IMG/VR virus record: IMGVR_UViG_3300024264_001700
Location: 21,586 to 85,585 of that record
Length of the DNA stretch: 64,000 nt
Direction: 5' to 3' (one strand)
From: a virus
The translations under genes were made by a program, and so were the position numbers. Below the pieces are notes generated by a model, which saw only the letters and a program-made list of their open reading frames with translations, was not told the DNA's origin and made no database searches. Shown in pieces: positions 25,028-34,220 of the stretch. Numbering within the stretch: the stretch's first letter is position 1; each line of letters starts with the position of its first letter.

Positions 25028-25556
25028 TTAAAAATCCTGATACTTGTAAAGTATATTTGTTATTCATTCCAGCATTTGCACTTAAATGCAAATGATTACT
25101 ATCCCAAACAAATCCCTGGTTTGCTTTCCAGTGTGTGCTACTATGCCAATCGTTGTTTATTTGATATTGTAAAAAATGTCCAACTTTCCAGTCTTCTAAA
25201 TAAATGTTTGCACGTACTTTGCGTCTAGTATCATTTGGAAACCTTTTGTTAATTTGAAAAAAAGTATCTCTATGTATAGGTATACTATTACCAGGTGGTT
25301 GTAATATAGTACTTACCGTTACAACTTCCATCCGTAATTGATTTCCTAAATCTTTAAAATCAACTTGTTTTTCGTTCCACCAAAGTTGCCGTATCAAAGT
25401 ATTACCGATATCATAGCTATCTGGAAATCCGCCATAGCTTTCATGTAAATCTTTAAGCTCATGTACTTGATGAGATATACAACTACCACTATGTACATTA
25501 TAATCTGCACTGAGAAAAATATCAGTATTATAGTCAAGTGTTATTTCGTAAATCAT
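25011..25556 (-). CDS. 2OG-Fe(II) oxygenase-like protein
   Basis: A 181-residue protein, the only oxygenase outside operon A. SIPIHRD gives H95 and D97; GFVWDSNHLHLSANAG gives the distal His (H157 or H155). The position of the 2OG-binding Arg is occupied by NNKYTLQVSG, so Lys 167 may take its place. The layout (RANIYLEDW strand, HLSAN.G turn) fits the aspartyl/asparaginyl hydroxylase group. It overlaps the downstream gene by 17 bases and is two bases from the methyltransferase gene. Confidence 0.65.
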   Translation of the reverse strand: MIYEITLDYNTDIFLSADYNVHSGSCISHQVHELKDLHESYGGFPDSYDIGNTLIRQLWWNEKQVDFKDLGNQLRMEVVTVSTILQPPGNSIPIHRDTFFQINKRFPNDTRRKVRANIYLEDWKVGHFLQYQINNDWHSSTHWKANQGFVWDSNHLHLSANAGMNNKYTLQVSGFLNENTT

Positions 25557-25558
25557 TT

Positions 25559-26404
25559 TTACTTATATCCAATTTTCATAAACCTTGAGTATTTTTCTAA
25601 TTGTAATTCTCCTAGATAAAGACAATTATTCATAGGTATAGATAAACTAAATTCCTCAGCATCTTTTGCACAATTTACATGTTCTTCTACTTCATAATAG
25701 TTATTGCTTTGTAACACCACTAATTTACCATTTGGAATTTTTGCATACCAGTTGGCAAAGTGTTCTATATGCTCGCAACTGGTATTAATAACTGTATCAG
25801 GAGAATCTGTAATAGGATAACTCATTCTATTATTTTTGTTAGACCAATACTGCCATGTATGTTCATTATAATTTATATCTTGTATATCTTCTACTAATGC
25901 TTTAAATTTCCATTGATTTGCAAACCAAGGTTTATTGAAGGTCTCGGCTATATCAACAGTTGTCTCGTCAATGTCAAAACTACGAATTTTATCTACCTTA
26001 ATACCGCTTTCAAATATCATAGTAGCAAGAGTACCATACCATCCTGCACACAAAAATACTGTACCAAGTTCTACATCTATTTTTTTTAATTGTTCAATTA
26101 ACCATAGTTTGCTTTGTAATTGCCCTCTACTAAAACAATCATTGTCAATATCAATATGATTTACAAAAAAACTTTTAAAAGCTGCAATAAATTGGGTATC
26201 AATTTGTTCATTTAATAACAGCCATAACTTCCAAGTATTATCTTCCATTATTAATTTGCGTAAATCTTCTTTGTTTTTGTCAGTAACTAAACGTAATATA
26301 CTAGACAAATCTTTATCAATATAAGATCTACGTAAGTCTGCAAGCTTACTTTTAGTAGGATACATTAATTCAAATCTATCTAATAACTCAAATGTTTGTA
26401 GCAT
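25559..26404 (-). CDS. Class I SAM-dependent methyltransferase-like protein
   Basis: About 281 residues from ATG 26404, which has AGGAG eight bases upstream; a longer ATG at 26434 lacks a ribosome site and lies deeper in the upstream gene. LCAGWYGTL (118-126) fits motif I, SFDIDETTV (142-150) the acidic ribose-binding motif, and DTVINTSCEHI the post-III region. The helical N-terminal 110 residues are not recognised. No target-recognition feature is visible. Operon B context suggests methylation of the same unknown substrate as its neighbours. Confidence 0.7.
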   Translation of the reverse strand: MLQTFELLDRFELMYPTKSKLADLRRSYIDKDLSSILRLVTDKNKEDLRKLIMEDNTWKLWLLLNEQIDTQFIAAFKSFFVNHIDIDNDCFSRGQLQSKLWLIEQLKKIDVELGTVFLCAGWYGTLATMIFESGIKVDKIRSFDIDETTVDIAETFNKPWFANQWKFKALVEDIQDINYNEHTWQYWSNKNNRMSYPITDSPDTVINTSCEHIEHFANWYAKIPNGKLVVLQSNNYYEVEEHVNCAKDAEEFSLSIPMNNCLYLGELQLEKYSRFMKIGYK

Positions 26405-27071
26405 CAAACTGCTCCTGCAACCAATCAAAGTCATTTATTCTACGCAAGTCATCAGGCGATTGTGAGTGTTTTTCACCGTATTTTGTGCCTTGAATAGCAC
26501 CCTGGATAGCATACTCTCCAAAGTCTCTATCAGAGCCTACCGTAGTCCAAATTTTAAGTCTTTCATTTGTTTCGTCATCTTTTTGTCTATCAATTACTTT
26601 TGCACTTAATTTAGCACACTCTCTAAAAGCACTTTTCCATGTTTCAAAAGGTGATATATTATATTGTGTAATATTAGATATCTCAGGCATTGGTTTAAAC
26701 TTATCTGTAATACTAGTTGTCATATCAGGCTTACTGGTATCCATGTCAATTGTTGCCTGACGTGGAAATAATTTTATGCCACCGTACCCATACACAAGAT
26801 CATTAATAGGATTTTGACTTCTCCATACATGCACATGATCTAACTGATGCTCCGGGACTTCATAATTAAAATCAAAATCATCTACAATTCTTGCATCTGC
26901 ATCTACAATCCAAAACATTTTTGTAAAGCATTTTTTAGCCGCGGCAATATGTGCTTGATGTATTCCTTTTACACCATGCACACGCTTTGCAGTTGGAAAA
27001 TCTTCTTTTAATCTTTTCCAGTTCTGTTCAGCATTAATTTCTTTATAACTTATATAAACTATATCATACAT
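26388..27071 (-). CDS. GT-A-like glycosyltransferase, first gene of operon B
   Basis: A 227-residue protein. The N-terminus (DIVYISYKE, AKRVHGV) and the DAD triad (57-59) in a WIVDADARI strand look like a GT-A nucleotide-sugar-binding core with metal-binding DxD. YGYGGIKLF follows in the acceptor region. It is a paralogue of the gene at 33303-34220 (shared ISYxE, VHGV.G, VDAD, YG.GGIK, AFRE motifs). The start is fixed by that comparison and lies five bases after the -10 box, so no leader is expected. Sugar and acceptor are unknown. Confidence 0.65.
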   Translation of the reverse strand: MYDIVYISYKEINAEQNWKRLKEDFPTAKRVHGVKGIHQAHIAAAKKCFTKMFWIVDADARIVDDFDFNYEVPEHQLDHVHVWRSQNPINDLVYGYGGIKLFPRQATIDMDTSKPDMTTSITDKFKPMPEISNITQYNISPFETWKSAFRECAKLSAKVIDRQKDDETNERLKIWTTVGSDRDFGEYAIQGAIQGTKYGEKHSQSPDDLRRINDFDWLQEQFDATNI

Positions 27072-27076
27072 ACTTT

Positions 27077-27105
27077 ATTATACTTTATTTTTTATTGTTT
27101 GTCAA
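27077..27105 (-). promoter_or_regulatory. Perfect sigma70 promoter of operon B
   Basis: Minus strand TTGACA (27100-27105), exactly 17 bases, TATAAT (27077-27082). The ATG at 27071 follows after AAAGT, so transcripts probably begin at the start codon. The promoter overlaps the 3' end region of operon C's last gene. Drives 13 genes. Confidence 0.8.
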
Positions 27106-28318
27106 GATATAACCACGGTAGGTATTTTTTTGTATCTTGTTTTCTATAATTGTCTTGTTTTTCAACATGAGCTTTAAACTGTTCTATCTCCATTTTAGGT
27201 TTTGTAGTTTCCATTAAATTAATACATGCAATGAGTTGGTTATAAAGATATGTGTTTCGATCATTTTTCATTTTATCTGCATGTTTAAGTATTTGATTCT
27301 TAAGTTTTTGTTTATGTTTCTTTCTTAATATACTTGTACAAGAATGCGACGGACTATATGGCCAAATAAAATACGGAATAGTTCTAAAATTCTCTATATG
27401 CGAAAACTGATTAAAGTATTTTAATATATCTACAAATCCATGAATTCCGTAAGTTTGAAATACAGTGTGTATTTCAACTTCATAAGTAGGATGATTTTCA
27501 ATCAATTCTATTAACTTCCTAAAGTTCCTATCAACAACACTCCATTTGCCTGGATACCTTACATATTCGTATAAATCTCCTACAGCATCTATACTTATAT
27601 GCATACGTACCATTTTAAATTTAGACAATCTGTCAAAAAATTTCTTAGGCATAATAGTTAAATTTGTATGAAACGTAAATATAATATTTTTGCTTAAATC
27701 ATTATTATGTAAGTAATCGCAAAATTCTAAAAAATCATTGTTTAGTAAAGGTTCGCCGCCTGTTACTAGTAATTCTGTAACAGTAGCCGATATTTTATCT
27801 AATGTTATTTTTAAATTTTTGTAAGACCATTTATTATTATCAAGAGGCTCAAAAAATTTATACAAATCATTGTATTCTGTTTCAAGCTGATTTGATGCCC
27901 AAGGACCGCACATTTTACATTGTAGATTGCATTTATTGCTCCAAGACAAATCTAGACTTTCTACTGATAAATTAATAATTTCTCCAGTTTCTAAATCTGT
28001 ATTATCAGTAAATTTTTCAACTTCAAAAGATTGCAAAACACCATTACGAACACTTGTTCCATTTTTATCTTCTATAGAATAACATGCACTACATATATTA
28101 GGCCTATCTCCATTTAACATTTGTTTGCGTATATTTTTATAAAAATCTTGATTAAAATAATCTTTAATATTTTTTATTTCATCGATGTATATAGGATTAC
28201 CGTCTGAATCTAGTATATCACCACTAGTACTAGTATTACAACAGATTCTCATTCTGCCGTCAGTATGTGTGCTAAAATGTGTCCAGGGATATGGACAAAT
28301 AACATCTTTAGAATTCAT
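27092..28318 (-). CDS. N-terminal twitch radical SAM enzyme
   Basis: A 408-residue protein, last gene of operon C. N-terminal module: C8 in CPYPWTHFST, CC at 26-27, C76 and C79. Radical SAM motif CNLQCKMC (C130, C134, C137), then TGGEPLLN and VRYPGKW. The sequence ends without further Cys, as in its paralogues. Its stop codon lies 22 bases from the operon B start. Substrate unknown; the group likely acts on polypeptide or glycan. Confidence 0.9.
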   Translation of the reverse strand: MNSKDVICPYPWTHFSTHTDGRMRICCNTSTSGDILDSDGNPIYIDEIKNIKDYFNQDFYKNIRKQMLNGDRPNICSACYSIEDKNGTSVRNGVLQSFEVEKFTDNTDLETGEIINLSVESLDLSWSNKCNLQCKMCGPWASNQLETEYNDLYKFFEPLDNNKWSYKNLKITLDKISATVTELLVTGGEPLLNNDFLEFCDYLHNNDLSKNIIFTFHTNLTIMPKKFFDRLSKFKMVRMHISIDAVGDLYEYVRYPGKWSVVDRNFRKLIELIENHPTYEVEIHTVFQTYGIHGFVDILKYFNQFSHIENFRTIPYFIWPYSPSHSCTSILRKKHKQKLKNQILKHADKMKNDRNTYLYNQLIACINLMETTKPKMEIEQFKAHVEKQDNYRKQDTKKYLPWLYLDKQ

Positions 28319-29655
28319 AAATCTAACTCCGGTATATATTGTTTATGATCAATTTTTCTAAAATTATCTAATACTTTTATTCTATTTTTAAAACTTTCAA
28401 AGTGCTTTTCATTACGAGGAGTTTGTATTTCGTGTATTACTAGATCTATTTTATGAACAATTTCAGGAAACTCTTTAAGTATCAATGAGTTTTTCTTATA
28501 TTCTTCTAATCTATCTATTGCAAGTATTTTATTTCTTTCAGAAAGATTATTTACTGCCTGTCCTTCTGGAAAGTAAAGTAAGTTTATGTTATAAGGCCAT
28601 TCTTTGAAATACGGATATTCTGTACTTTGTTCTTCTATCCAATATAACAAATCAGTTAAATTTAATACGTTTAATAAATTTACTGTGATATTAGTTGTTA
28701 ATTTAACATTATTAGCACTTAAATATGATTTTGCTTTTTTATAATTAGTCGAAAGTGCCGACCACTTACTAGGAAATCTACAATATTCTTGAACTTTTTC
28801 CGTACCGTCAATACTAGCAATGAGTTCAAACTTTTTAAAATGTGGCATAAAATCTAGAAAACTCTGATGTATGTTTGTTAAATTAGTAGCAACATGTACG
28901 TTAATATTTTGACTTAACCCATTATCAACTGCATATTGTAGTGCTTTGCTTACCCAAGGCATTAACGGTGGTTCGCCTCCGGCAAAACTTAATGTTTCTA
29001 TGCCAGGTAATATTTTACAGAAACTATTCCATATGTTTTCGTCATCACTCCAGTCTGGAACATCTATTCCTGCAAAATCTTTGTTGTTTTCTATTATGCC
29101 AGGCTTGTCTGATATCTTTTCAAATCTTCCTGTATTAACTTCAATTCCGCCATGTGTTTTTGCAAGTGCTTTTAATTCTTTTGCTATCTGACTGCTATCA
29201 TAACTGTTGCACATTACACATTTTAAGTTACATAAGTTGTTAGGTTTTAGTTCTAATCTCTTTGGAGTCTTATCAGAGTGTCCGTTGTTATCTAATATAT
29301 CGCTCACTCTGTTTAACACTTCTCTGTTATTTTTATATTCATTAACAGACCGTTGTCTCATACTTGCAATGCCATCTCTATAACAAATGTCACATGCAGA
29401 TAATTTTTCACCTTTATGCATTTTAGTTCTAATATCTTTTAAACTATTGCTATTCCAAACTTCTTCAAATGTATTGCCGTGAGATATAACAAACTGATCA
29501 TCAACGCCGCTGTCAAGTTCTGGTTTTAATGTATCAGCGTAATAGCAGCAAGGTTTTACATGTCCTGCAGGATTAGTGCTTAGTTCTAAAAAAGGATAAA
29601 AACAAAAAGTATCACTTTCGATTATTTCTTTACGTAACTTATCTACCTTATCCAT
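28315..29655 (-). CDS. N-terminal twitch radical SAM enzyme
   Basis: About 446 residues from ATG 29655, which has GGAG eight bases upstream and overlaps the previous stop by eight bases; a longer frame to 29724 is rejected. C18 in FCFYPF, CC at 36-37, C88 and C91 form the N-terminal module. CNLKCVMC (C142, C146, C149), AGGEPPL and CRFPSKW follow. A segment of about 40 residues between the module and the barrel is longer than in its neighbours. Paralogue of the enzymes at 27092 and 29648-33303. Confidence 0.9.
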   Translation of the reverse strand: MDKVDKLRKEIIESDTFCFYPFLELSTNPAGHVKPCCYYADTLKPELDSGVDDQFVISHGNTFEEVWNSNSLKDIRTKMHKGEKLSACDICYRDGIASMRQRSVNEYKNNREVLNRVSDILDNNGHSDKTPKRLELKPNNLCNLKCVMCNSYDSSQIAKELKALAKTHGGIEVNTGRFEKISDKPGIIENNKDFAGIDVPDWSDDENIWNSFCKILPGIETLSFAGGEPPLMPWVSKALQYAVDNGLSQNINVHVATNLTNIHQSFLDFMPHFKKFELIASIDGTEKVQEYCRFPSKWSALSTNYKKAKSYLSANNVKLTTNITVNLLNVLNLTDLLYWIEEQSTEYPYFKEWPYNINLLYFPEGQAVNNLSERNKILAIDRLEEYKKNSLILKEFPEIVHKIDLVIHEIQTPRNEKHFESFKNRIKVLDNFRKIDHKQYIPELDL

Positions 29656-30907
29656 TATATTGCTCCAATATATTGTGAAACTCTGGAAATGTATCTTGAA
29701 AACTTGTGTTTCGAATCTTATCAAGACCTTGAATATAATCTAGGTATTGCGGATATAACTCCGACAAGTCTTCTTGATACATAAAATCTATTTGATGAGA
29801 AATCTTTTCATTCCATTGTTTGTTGTCGGGCAATTTTAAGCTAGCCCATTTGTCTTTTATTTTATCTTTTATTTCTTTAGGAAACATTTGCGTACAAAGA
29901 TATCTCGGCCAATGTACTGTTCCTGCATGGAATAATCCATTATGGTGTCTTATACCTATTTTTTTAAAGTTTTGTTCAAGTAACGATGTAGCAAAGTCTG
30001 GAATATAAAATATATTCATTGCATGTACTGTGCAAAGTATTTTTACTTCAATATTATCAGGTGTATTATCTAATGTATTTAGATTTTCTTGTATAACATT
30101 CCAGTCAGCCGGATATCTCACATAATCATGATGCTTGCCCCAGGCATCCATACTAATCATTAGTTCTACATATCCAAACTCTTTCCAAAGTTCTAATACT
30201 TCTTCTGGCAATACTGTACCGTTTGTATGATATCTTAGATTAATATGCTTACTATGTCCTGTCTCTACAAGTTTTCGTAGCATTCTATGATGTTCTTTTA
30301 TAAGCAGAGGTTCGCCACCGGCAAAAATCATATGACGTATGTTTGCAAACATAGGCTCAAAGTCTTGCCATAGTTTTTCTTTTTTGTACCATTCGAACTT
30401 TGTAGTATCAATTTCTAGTTTGTGCTTCCAATCCCACTTTGCATCTGACTTTAATTCTTCTGCTAGTTTTTTAGCAGGATTTAACCACATACTGCTGTCT
30501 TGAGGCCTACACATCACACATTGTAGATTACAAGTATTGCCTAATCTAAAGTCTAGTGTTACTAAATCTTCTTCGAGTGTGCCGTCTTCTTGTGTAGCTT
30601 CAACTAAACTGTTGATTTTATCCTCGCCTAGTTCTCGTTTCCATAATGTATTTTCATTAATACGATGACTGCGGATGCCTGCTGATTCTTCTTTATAGCA
30701 GTGTTCGCATGCCATGACTTTTTGTCCAGACAACATCTTTTTTCGAGCATCTTTCCAATGTTCGCTGTTCCATATTTCACTTACTGTTTGATCGTTTAAG
30801 TTATGCTTATAACTGTTCTTAGCAACACAGCATAGTAAGGCACTGCCGTCAGTCCATGTAGCCATGTGTGTCCAAGGTAAAACGCAAAATGTTTTCGATT
30901 CAGTCAT
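29648..30907 (-). CDS. N-terminal twitch radical SAM enzyme
   Basis: A 419-residue protein. N-terminal module C8 (FCVLPWTHMAT), CC at 26-27, C67 and C70. Radical SAM motif CNLQCVMC (C126, C130, C133), AGGEPLL, VRYPADW. It most resembles the enzyme at 17613-19013 (shared LPW.H, DFRLG or DLRFG before the core motif, HNG-like strand, WP in the C-terminal part), suggesting those two are the closest pair across operons B and C. Eight-base overlaps with neighbours. Confidence 0.9.
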   Translation of the reverse strand: MTESKTFCVLPWTHMATWTDGSALLCCVAKNSYKHNLNDQTVSEIWNSEHWKDARKKMLSGQKVMACEHCYKEESAGIRSHRINENTLWKRELGEDKINSLVEATQEDGTLEEDLVTLDFRLGNTCNLQCVMCRPQDSSMWLNPAKKLAEELKSDAKWDWKHKLEIDTTKFEWYKKEKLWQDFEPMFANIRHMIFAGGEPLLIKEHHRMLRKLVETGHSKHINLRYHTNGTVLPEEVLELWKEFGYVELMISMDAWGKHHDYVRYPADWNVIQENLNTLDNTPDNIEVKILCTVHAMNIFYIPDFATSLLEQNFKKIGIRHHNGLFHAGTVHWPRYLCTQMFPKEIKDKIKDKWASLKLPDNKQWNEKISHQIDFMYQEDLSELYPQYLDYIQGLDKIRNTSFQDTFPEFHNILEQYNG

Positions 30908-32021
30908 TTAAATTCCATATCTCTTTAAAAGAAGGTACCATTTCTAAAAAGTTTAAGTTTCGTTCTTTATCTAGACTACTAATATTTTCTTTTACTAGCT
31001 GCCAGCTATCTATTTGATCCTCACTTAATCTTTCGATCGTAACTTTGTAGGGATTATCAATTATAGCATAGTTATAGTCTAAATTCAACCGATTAAATTT
31101 TTCTATAAGATTATGTTTGGTACTACTAGGCAACGAACTTAGTTGTTGCCAATGCGGCCATCTAATCCAATCCCATTCTACCTTCCACAAAGGCAAATTA
31201 TTGTGTATGTAATCTACCAATTTATCTAGTTCTAATACATTAACTAAATTTACTACAGTGTGAATAATAAAATGCACGTTACTTTTATGTTGCCACCATT
31301 CTTCAAATGTTTTAATTATCGAAATACAATCATCAAATTTAGAAGGCCATCTATACCAATCGTTTGCAGTATATATACCGTCCATGCTTACACACAAATA
31401 TACATTATTACATTGTTCGATTAAATCTTTTAGTTCTTGATCAGGTAATATAGTTCCGTTAGTACAAATTTGTAAATTTACTTTAGTTAAATCTAAACTA
31501 CGTAACAGTTTCTTAAATTTAGCACCTTCCATAAAAGGCTCGCCGCCTATAATCTTTAGATCAGTTACATCTAATAAATCCCACTTTTCAAAATCAAAGT
31601 CATTTTTTAAAAATCCCTTTGTTTCTACTCTATTTGCTTTTTTATCTTCAGCTTGCCATTTACTACTAAAAAATCCACTACAATGCGCACATGCTAAGTT
31701 ACATAGATTGCTAAAACTTACTTCTAATTGTTGTACTGGCACAGTTTTATTTTCAGTAGGTGTAAATTTTGAAAGACTATGCTGTCTCATACTGCGTAGG
31801 CCGTTGCGCTCATCTTGATAGCACCCGTGACAACCTTCTACAGATTCTCCAGATAGCATTTTATCTCTAATGTCTTTCCAATGCGCTGTATTACGCACAC
31901 GATCATTCCAAACATAGCTATCTTCTTCGTCAATGTGAGGATATCTACAGCAAGGTATTGTTAAGCCGTTTGGCCTAATAGCCGCTGCAAAAAAAGGATA
32001 TGAACAAATAGTCTTATTCAA
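30900..32021 (-). CDS. N-terminal twitch radical SAM enzyme (shortest member)
   Basis: A 373-residue protein. N-terminal module C6 (ICSYPF), CC at 24-25, C64 and C67. Radical SAM motif CNLACAHC (C107, C111, C114), then IGGEPFM and YRWPSKF. It lacks the insert between the Cys module and the barrel seen in the longer paralogues. Overlaps upstream and downstream genes by eight bases each. Substrate unknown. Confidence 0.9.
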   Translation of the reverse strand: MNKTICSYPFFAAAIRPNGLTIPCCRYPHIDEEDSYVWNDRVRNTAHWKDIRDKMLSGESVEGCHGCYQDERNGLRSMRQHSLSKFTPTENKTVPVQQLEVSFSNLCNLACAHCSGFFSSKWQAEDKKANRVETKGFLKNDFDFEKWDLLDVTDLKIIGGEPFMEGAKFKKLLRSLDLTKVNLQICTNGTILPDQELKDLIEQCNNVYLCVSMDGIYTANDWYRWPSKFDDCISIIKTFEEWWQHKSNVHFIIHTVVNLVNVLELDKLVDYIHNNLPLWKVEWDWIRWPHWQQLSSLPSSTKHNLIEKFNRLNLDYNYAIIDNPYKVTIERLSEDQIDSWQLVKENISSLDKERNLNFLEMVPSFKEIWNLND

Positions 32022-33303
32022 CGCCTAGTTCCTTTGCAAGTTCAGGAATAGCATCTTTAAAACTTTCGTTTCTAGTCTTGTCTAGCATACGAGTATAATT
32101 TAAAAAGTTTTTCATTAGTGTTTCATGATCTTGATGCTGTTCTTTGCGCATTAGATTAATGATGCCCTGAATTGTAGTTTTAATTCTCGGTTCATTTAAT
32201 AGCTTACCTTGATACGACTCTAAATTAAGTGCAGCCTTTTCTCTAATATGCTGCGGTAGTATTGTTACATCTAAGTAAAACGGATGATCGTTTATCAAAT
32301 AGTCAATGCCAATTGGCCTGTCGTATTTTTCACTAATAGAATCTACATAATATAGCATATTATGACAATCTAAAACATTATAAGTTTGTACAACTGGTGA
32401 AACGTCTAAATTAACATTTTTTAGTTGTGCAATCTTTTGAAAGTTTTCATCAATTTTTTTCCACTTGCTAGGCGAGCGTATATAATCATTTACTTTTTCG
32501 TATCCATCTAGGCTACAATTAATTTTTATGTTAGAAAACTTACTAATTAGACTTAAAAATTTATCAGTTACGTTTGTGCAGTTAATGTTAAAGAATATTT
32601 CAATCTTATCTTGATATCCTGCTGCAACTATTTCTTCCATAAATCTATAATTGTTGTTTATAAGAGTAGGCTCGCCGCCGGTCATATAAACTTTACTTAA
32701 ATTTGGAATAAGACCTATAATCTCATTCCATAAAAAGTTACTATCAAAATTTAAGTCGCTGTCTTTTAAGAAAGTAGGATTTGGTCCCCAGTTATTATTC
32801 CAAAATTCTTTGTATTCTTCACTTTTTTCGTATGAGCTAAAGTGTTCTTTAGCAATTTGACTGCTATTAAACGGATTACACATACGACATTTAAGATTAC
32901 ACAAGTTTCCTAGTCTAAGATCTAAATATACAGGTGGTAATTTTACTTCGTAGTTATTTTCTTTTGCACTATTAATAAAGTTGTGCAGTTCGGGTCCTAG
33001 TCTATTACGCCACTCAGCAGTCATTCTAGTTCTAAAGCTATCTAAGCCTATACTTTCTTGTTTGTAACAATGCTTACACGCTTCTACTTGAACACCGTTG
33101 AGCATATCTTTTCTAGCATTTTTAAAAACTTCACTGTTCCATGCATCTTCTACACTGTTTTTGCCAACCATCATAGGAGATCCATCTGCATTACGTGCAA
33201 AGGCTGTTGGGCCGCTTGCAATACAGCAATAACGCATTTTACCATCAGTGTTTAACATAGTACTAATAAATGGCATAGCACAAAAGGTTTTTGATTTTCT
33301 CAT
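32014..33303 (-). CDS. N-terminal twitch radical SAM enzyme
   Basis: A 429-residue protein. N-terminal module C8 (FCAMPF), CC at 26-27, C76 and C79. Radical SAM motif CNLKCRMC (C135, C139, C142), TGGEPTL, IRSPSKW. First of the five radical SAM genes of operon C and directly follows a glycosyltransferase-like gene with a one-base TAATG overlap, so the two are translationally linked. Substrate unknown. Confidence 0.9.
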   Translation of the reverse strand: MRKSKTFCAMPFISTMLNTDGKMRYCCIASGPTAFARNADGSPMMVGKNSVEDAWNSEVFKNARKDMLNGVQVEACKHCYKQESIGLDSFRTRMTAEWRNRLGPELHNFINSAKENNYEVKLPPVYLDLRLGNLCNLKCRMCNPFNSSQIAKEHFSSYEKSEEYKEFWNNNWGPNPTFLKDSDLNFDSNFLWNEIIGLIPNLSKVYMTGGEPTLINNNYRFMEEIVAAGYQDKIEIFFNINCTNVTDKFLSLISKFSNIKINCSLDGYEKVNDYIRSPSKWKKIDENFQKIAQLKNVNLDVSPVVQTYNVLDCHNMLYYVDSISEKYDRPIGIDYLINDHPFYLDVTILPQHIREKAALNLESYQGKLLNEPRIKTTIQGIINLMRKEQHQDHETLMKNFLNYTRMLDKTRNESFKDAIPELAKELGVE

Positions 33304-34220
33304 TACTTTTCGATATCTATAAGTTTTCTAGAATTTCTAGATGGATTTTGGTAAACTGATTTAAAGAATTTACTTTGTTGTGCATTCAACGGCTGTTCTG
33401 CAATAGGAATGTTTAGTTCATTAATTAATTTAATTCCATATTCTTCTATTTCATAATCAACATCTTCAATTGATTCGAAAGACACTTTCCATAAATCATT
33501 TAAGTATTCAAAATCTCTCACATTTATAAAATCCCAATCTGTACACATTGTCATATGCAATCCTGCACGGGCGCCGAGAATTGCCCATTCACCATGTTCT
33601 GCATCAGCACCTATCATTAACCAAATATATAAACGTTGTAAATTTTTCCAATGTCCTTTTACTAAATCATATTTGCTAGTACGCACACCTTCGTCCAGCG
33701 TCATCTTAACACCTTCACGGAAACCTGCACGCCATGCTTGCTGCGGTGTTGCATTATTATGCACAGTTGAAAAACAACTATTTTGTTGAATATAATTTAA
33801 ATCCCAACAAAAGTCTACTTGTGCATGTGGATTATCGTCTGGCGCATTTTCATGCGTTTTCATATTAAGAACATAATCTTTAGGCCAACATTTTATGCCG
33901 CCGTTGCCGTACATTAACCCGTTAATTATATTTTTGCCGCACCAACTTATTACACTATTTTCTAAATTAGATAATTGATCAAACGGTATTTCTTGATTTA
34001 TAAACGAACCATCTATTTTATTATCGGCGTCTACTGTAATAAAACGTTCTGTTTCACTTAGTTTTGCACATGCTTTATGCGCTGCATCTGATCCTTCTAC
34101 CCCGTGTACACGTTTAGCCCAAGGAACTTTACTACACAAATCTGCATAGTTTTTTTCTGCATTTGGTTCATCATATGACAAATAAATAATATCACAGTCT
34201 GCTACTCTAAAGTTATTCAT
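33303..34220 (-). CDS. GT-A-like glycosyltransferase, paralogue of 26388-27071
   Basis: About 305 residues from ATG 34220, which has AAAGG upstream and overlaps the previous stop by eight bases; a longer frame to 34250 is rejected. IIYLSYDEPN, RVHGVEG, VDADN (DAD 64-66), YGNGGIKCWP and AGFREG are shared with the operon B glycosyltransferase-like protein. The DxD motif suggests a metal-dependent GT-A enzyme. A C-terminal extension of 60-70 residues is unique to this copy. Sugar and acceptor unknown. Confidence 0.65.
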   Translation of the reverse strand: MNNFRVADCDIIYLSYDEPNAEKNYADLCSKVPWAKRVHGVEGSDAAHKACAKLSETERFITVDADNKIDGSFINQEIPFDQLSNLENSVISWCGKNIINGLMYGNGGIKCWPKDYVLNMKTHENAPDDNPHAQVDFCWDLNYIQQNSCFSTVHNNATPQQAWRAGFREGVKMTLDEGVRTSKYDLVKGHWKNLQRLYIWLMIGADAEHGEWAILGARAGLHMTMCTDWDFINVRDFEYLNDLWKVSFESIEDVDYEIEEYGIKLINELNIPIAEQPLNAQQSKFFKSVYQNPSRNSRKLIDIEK

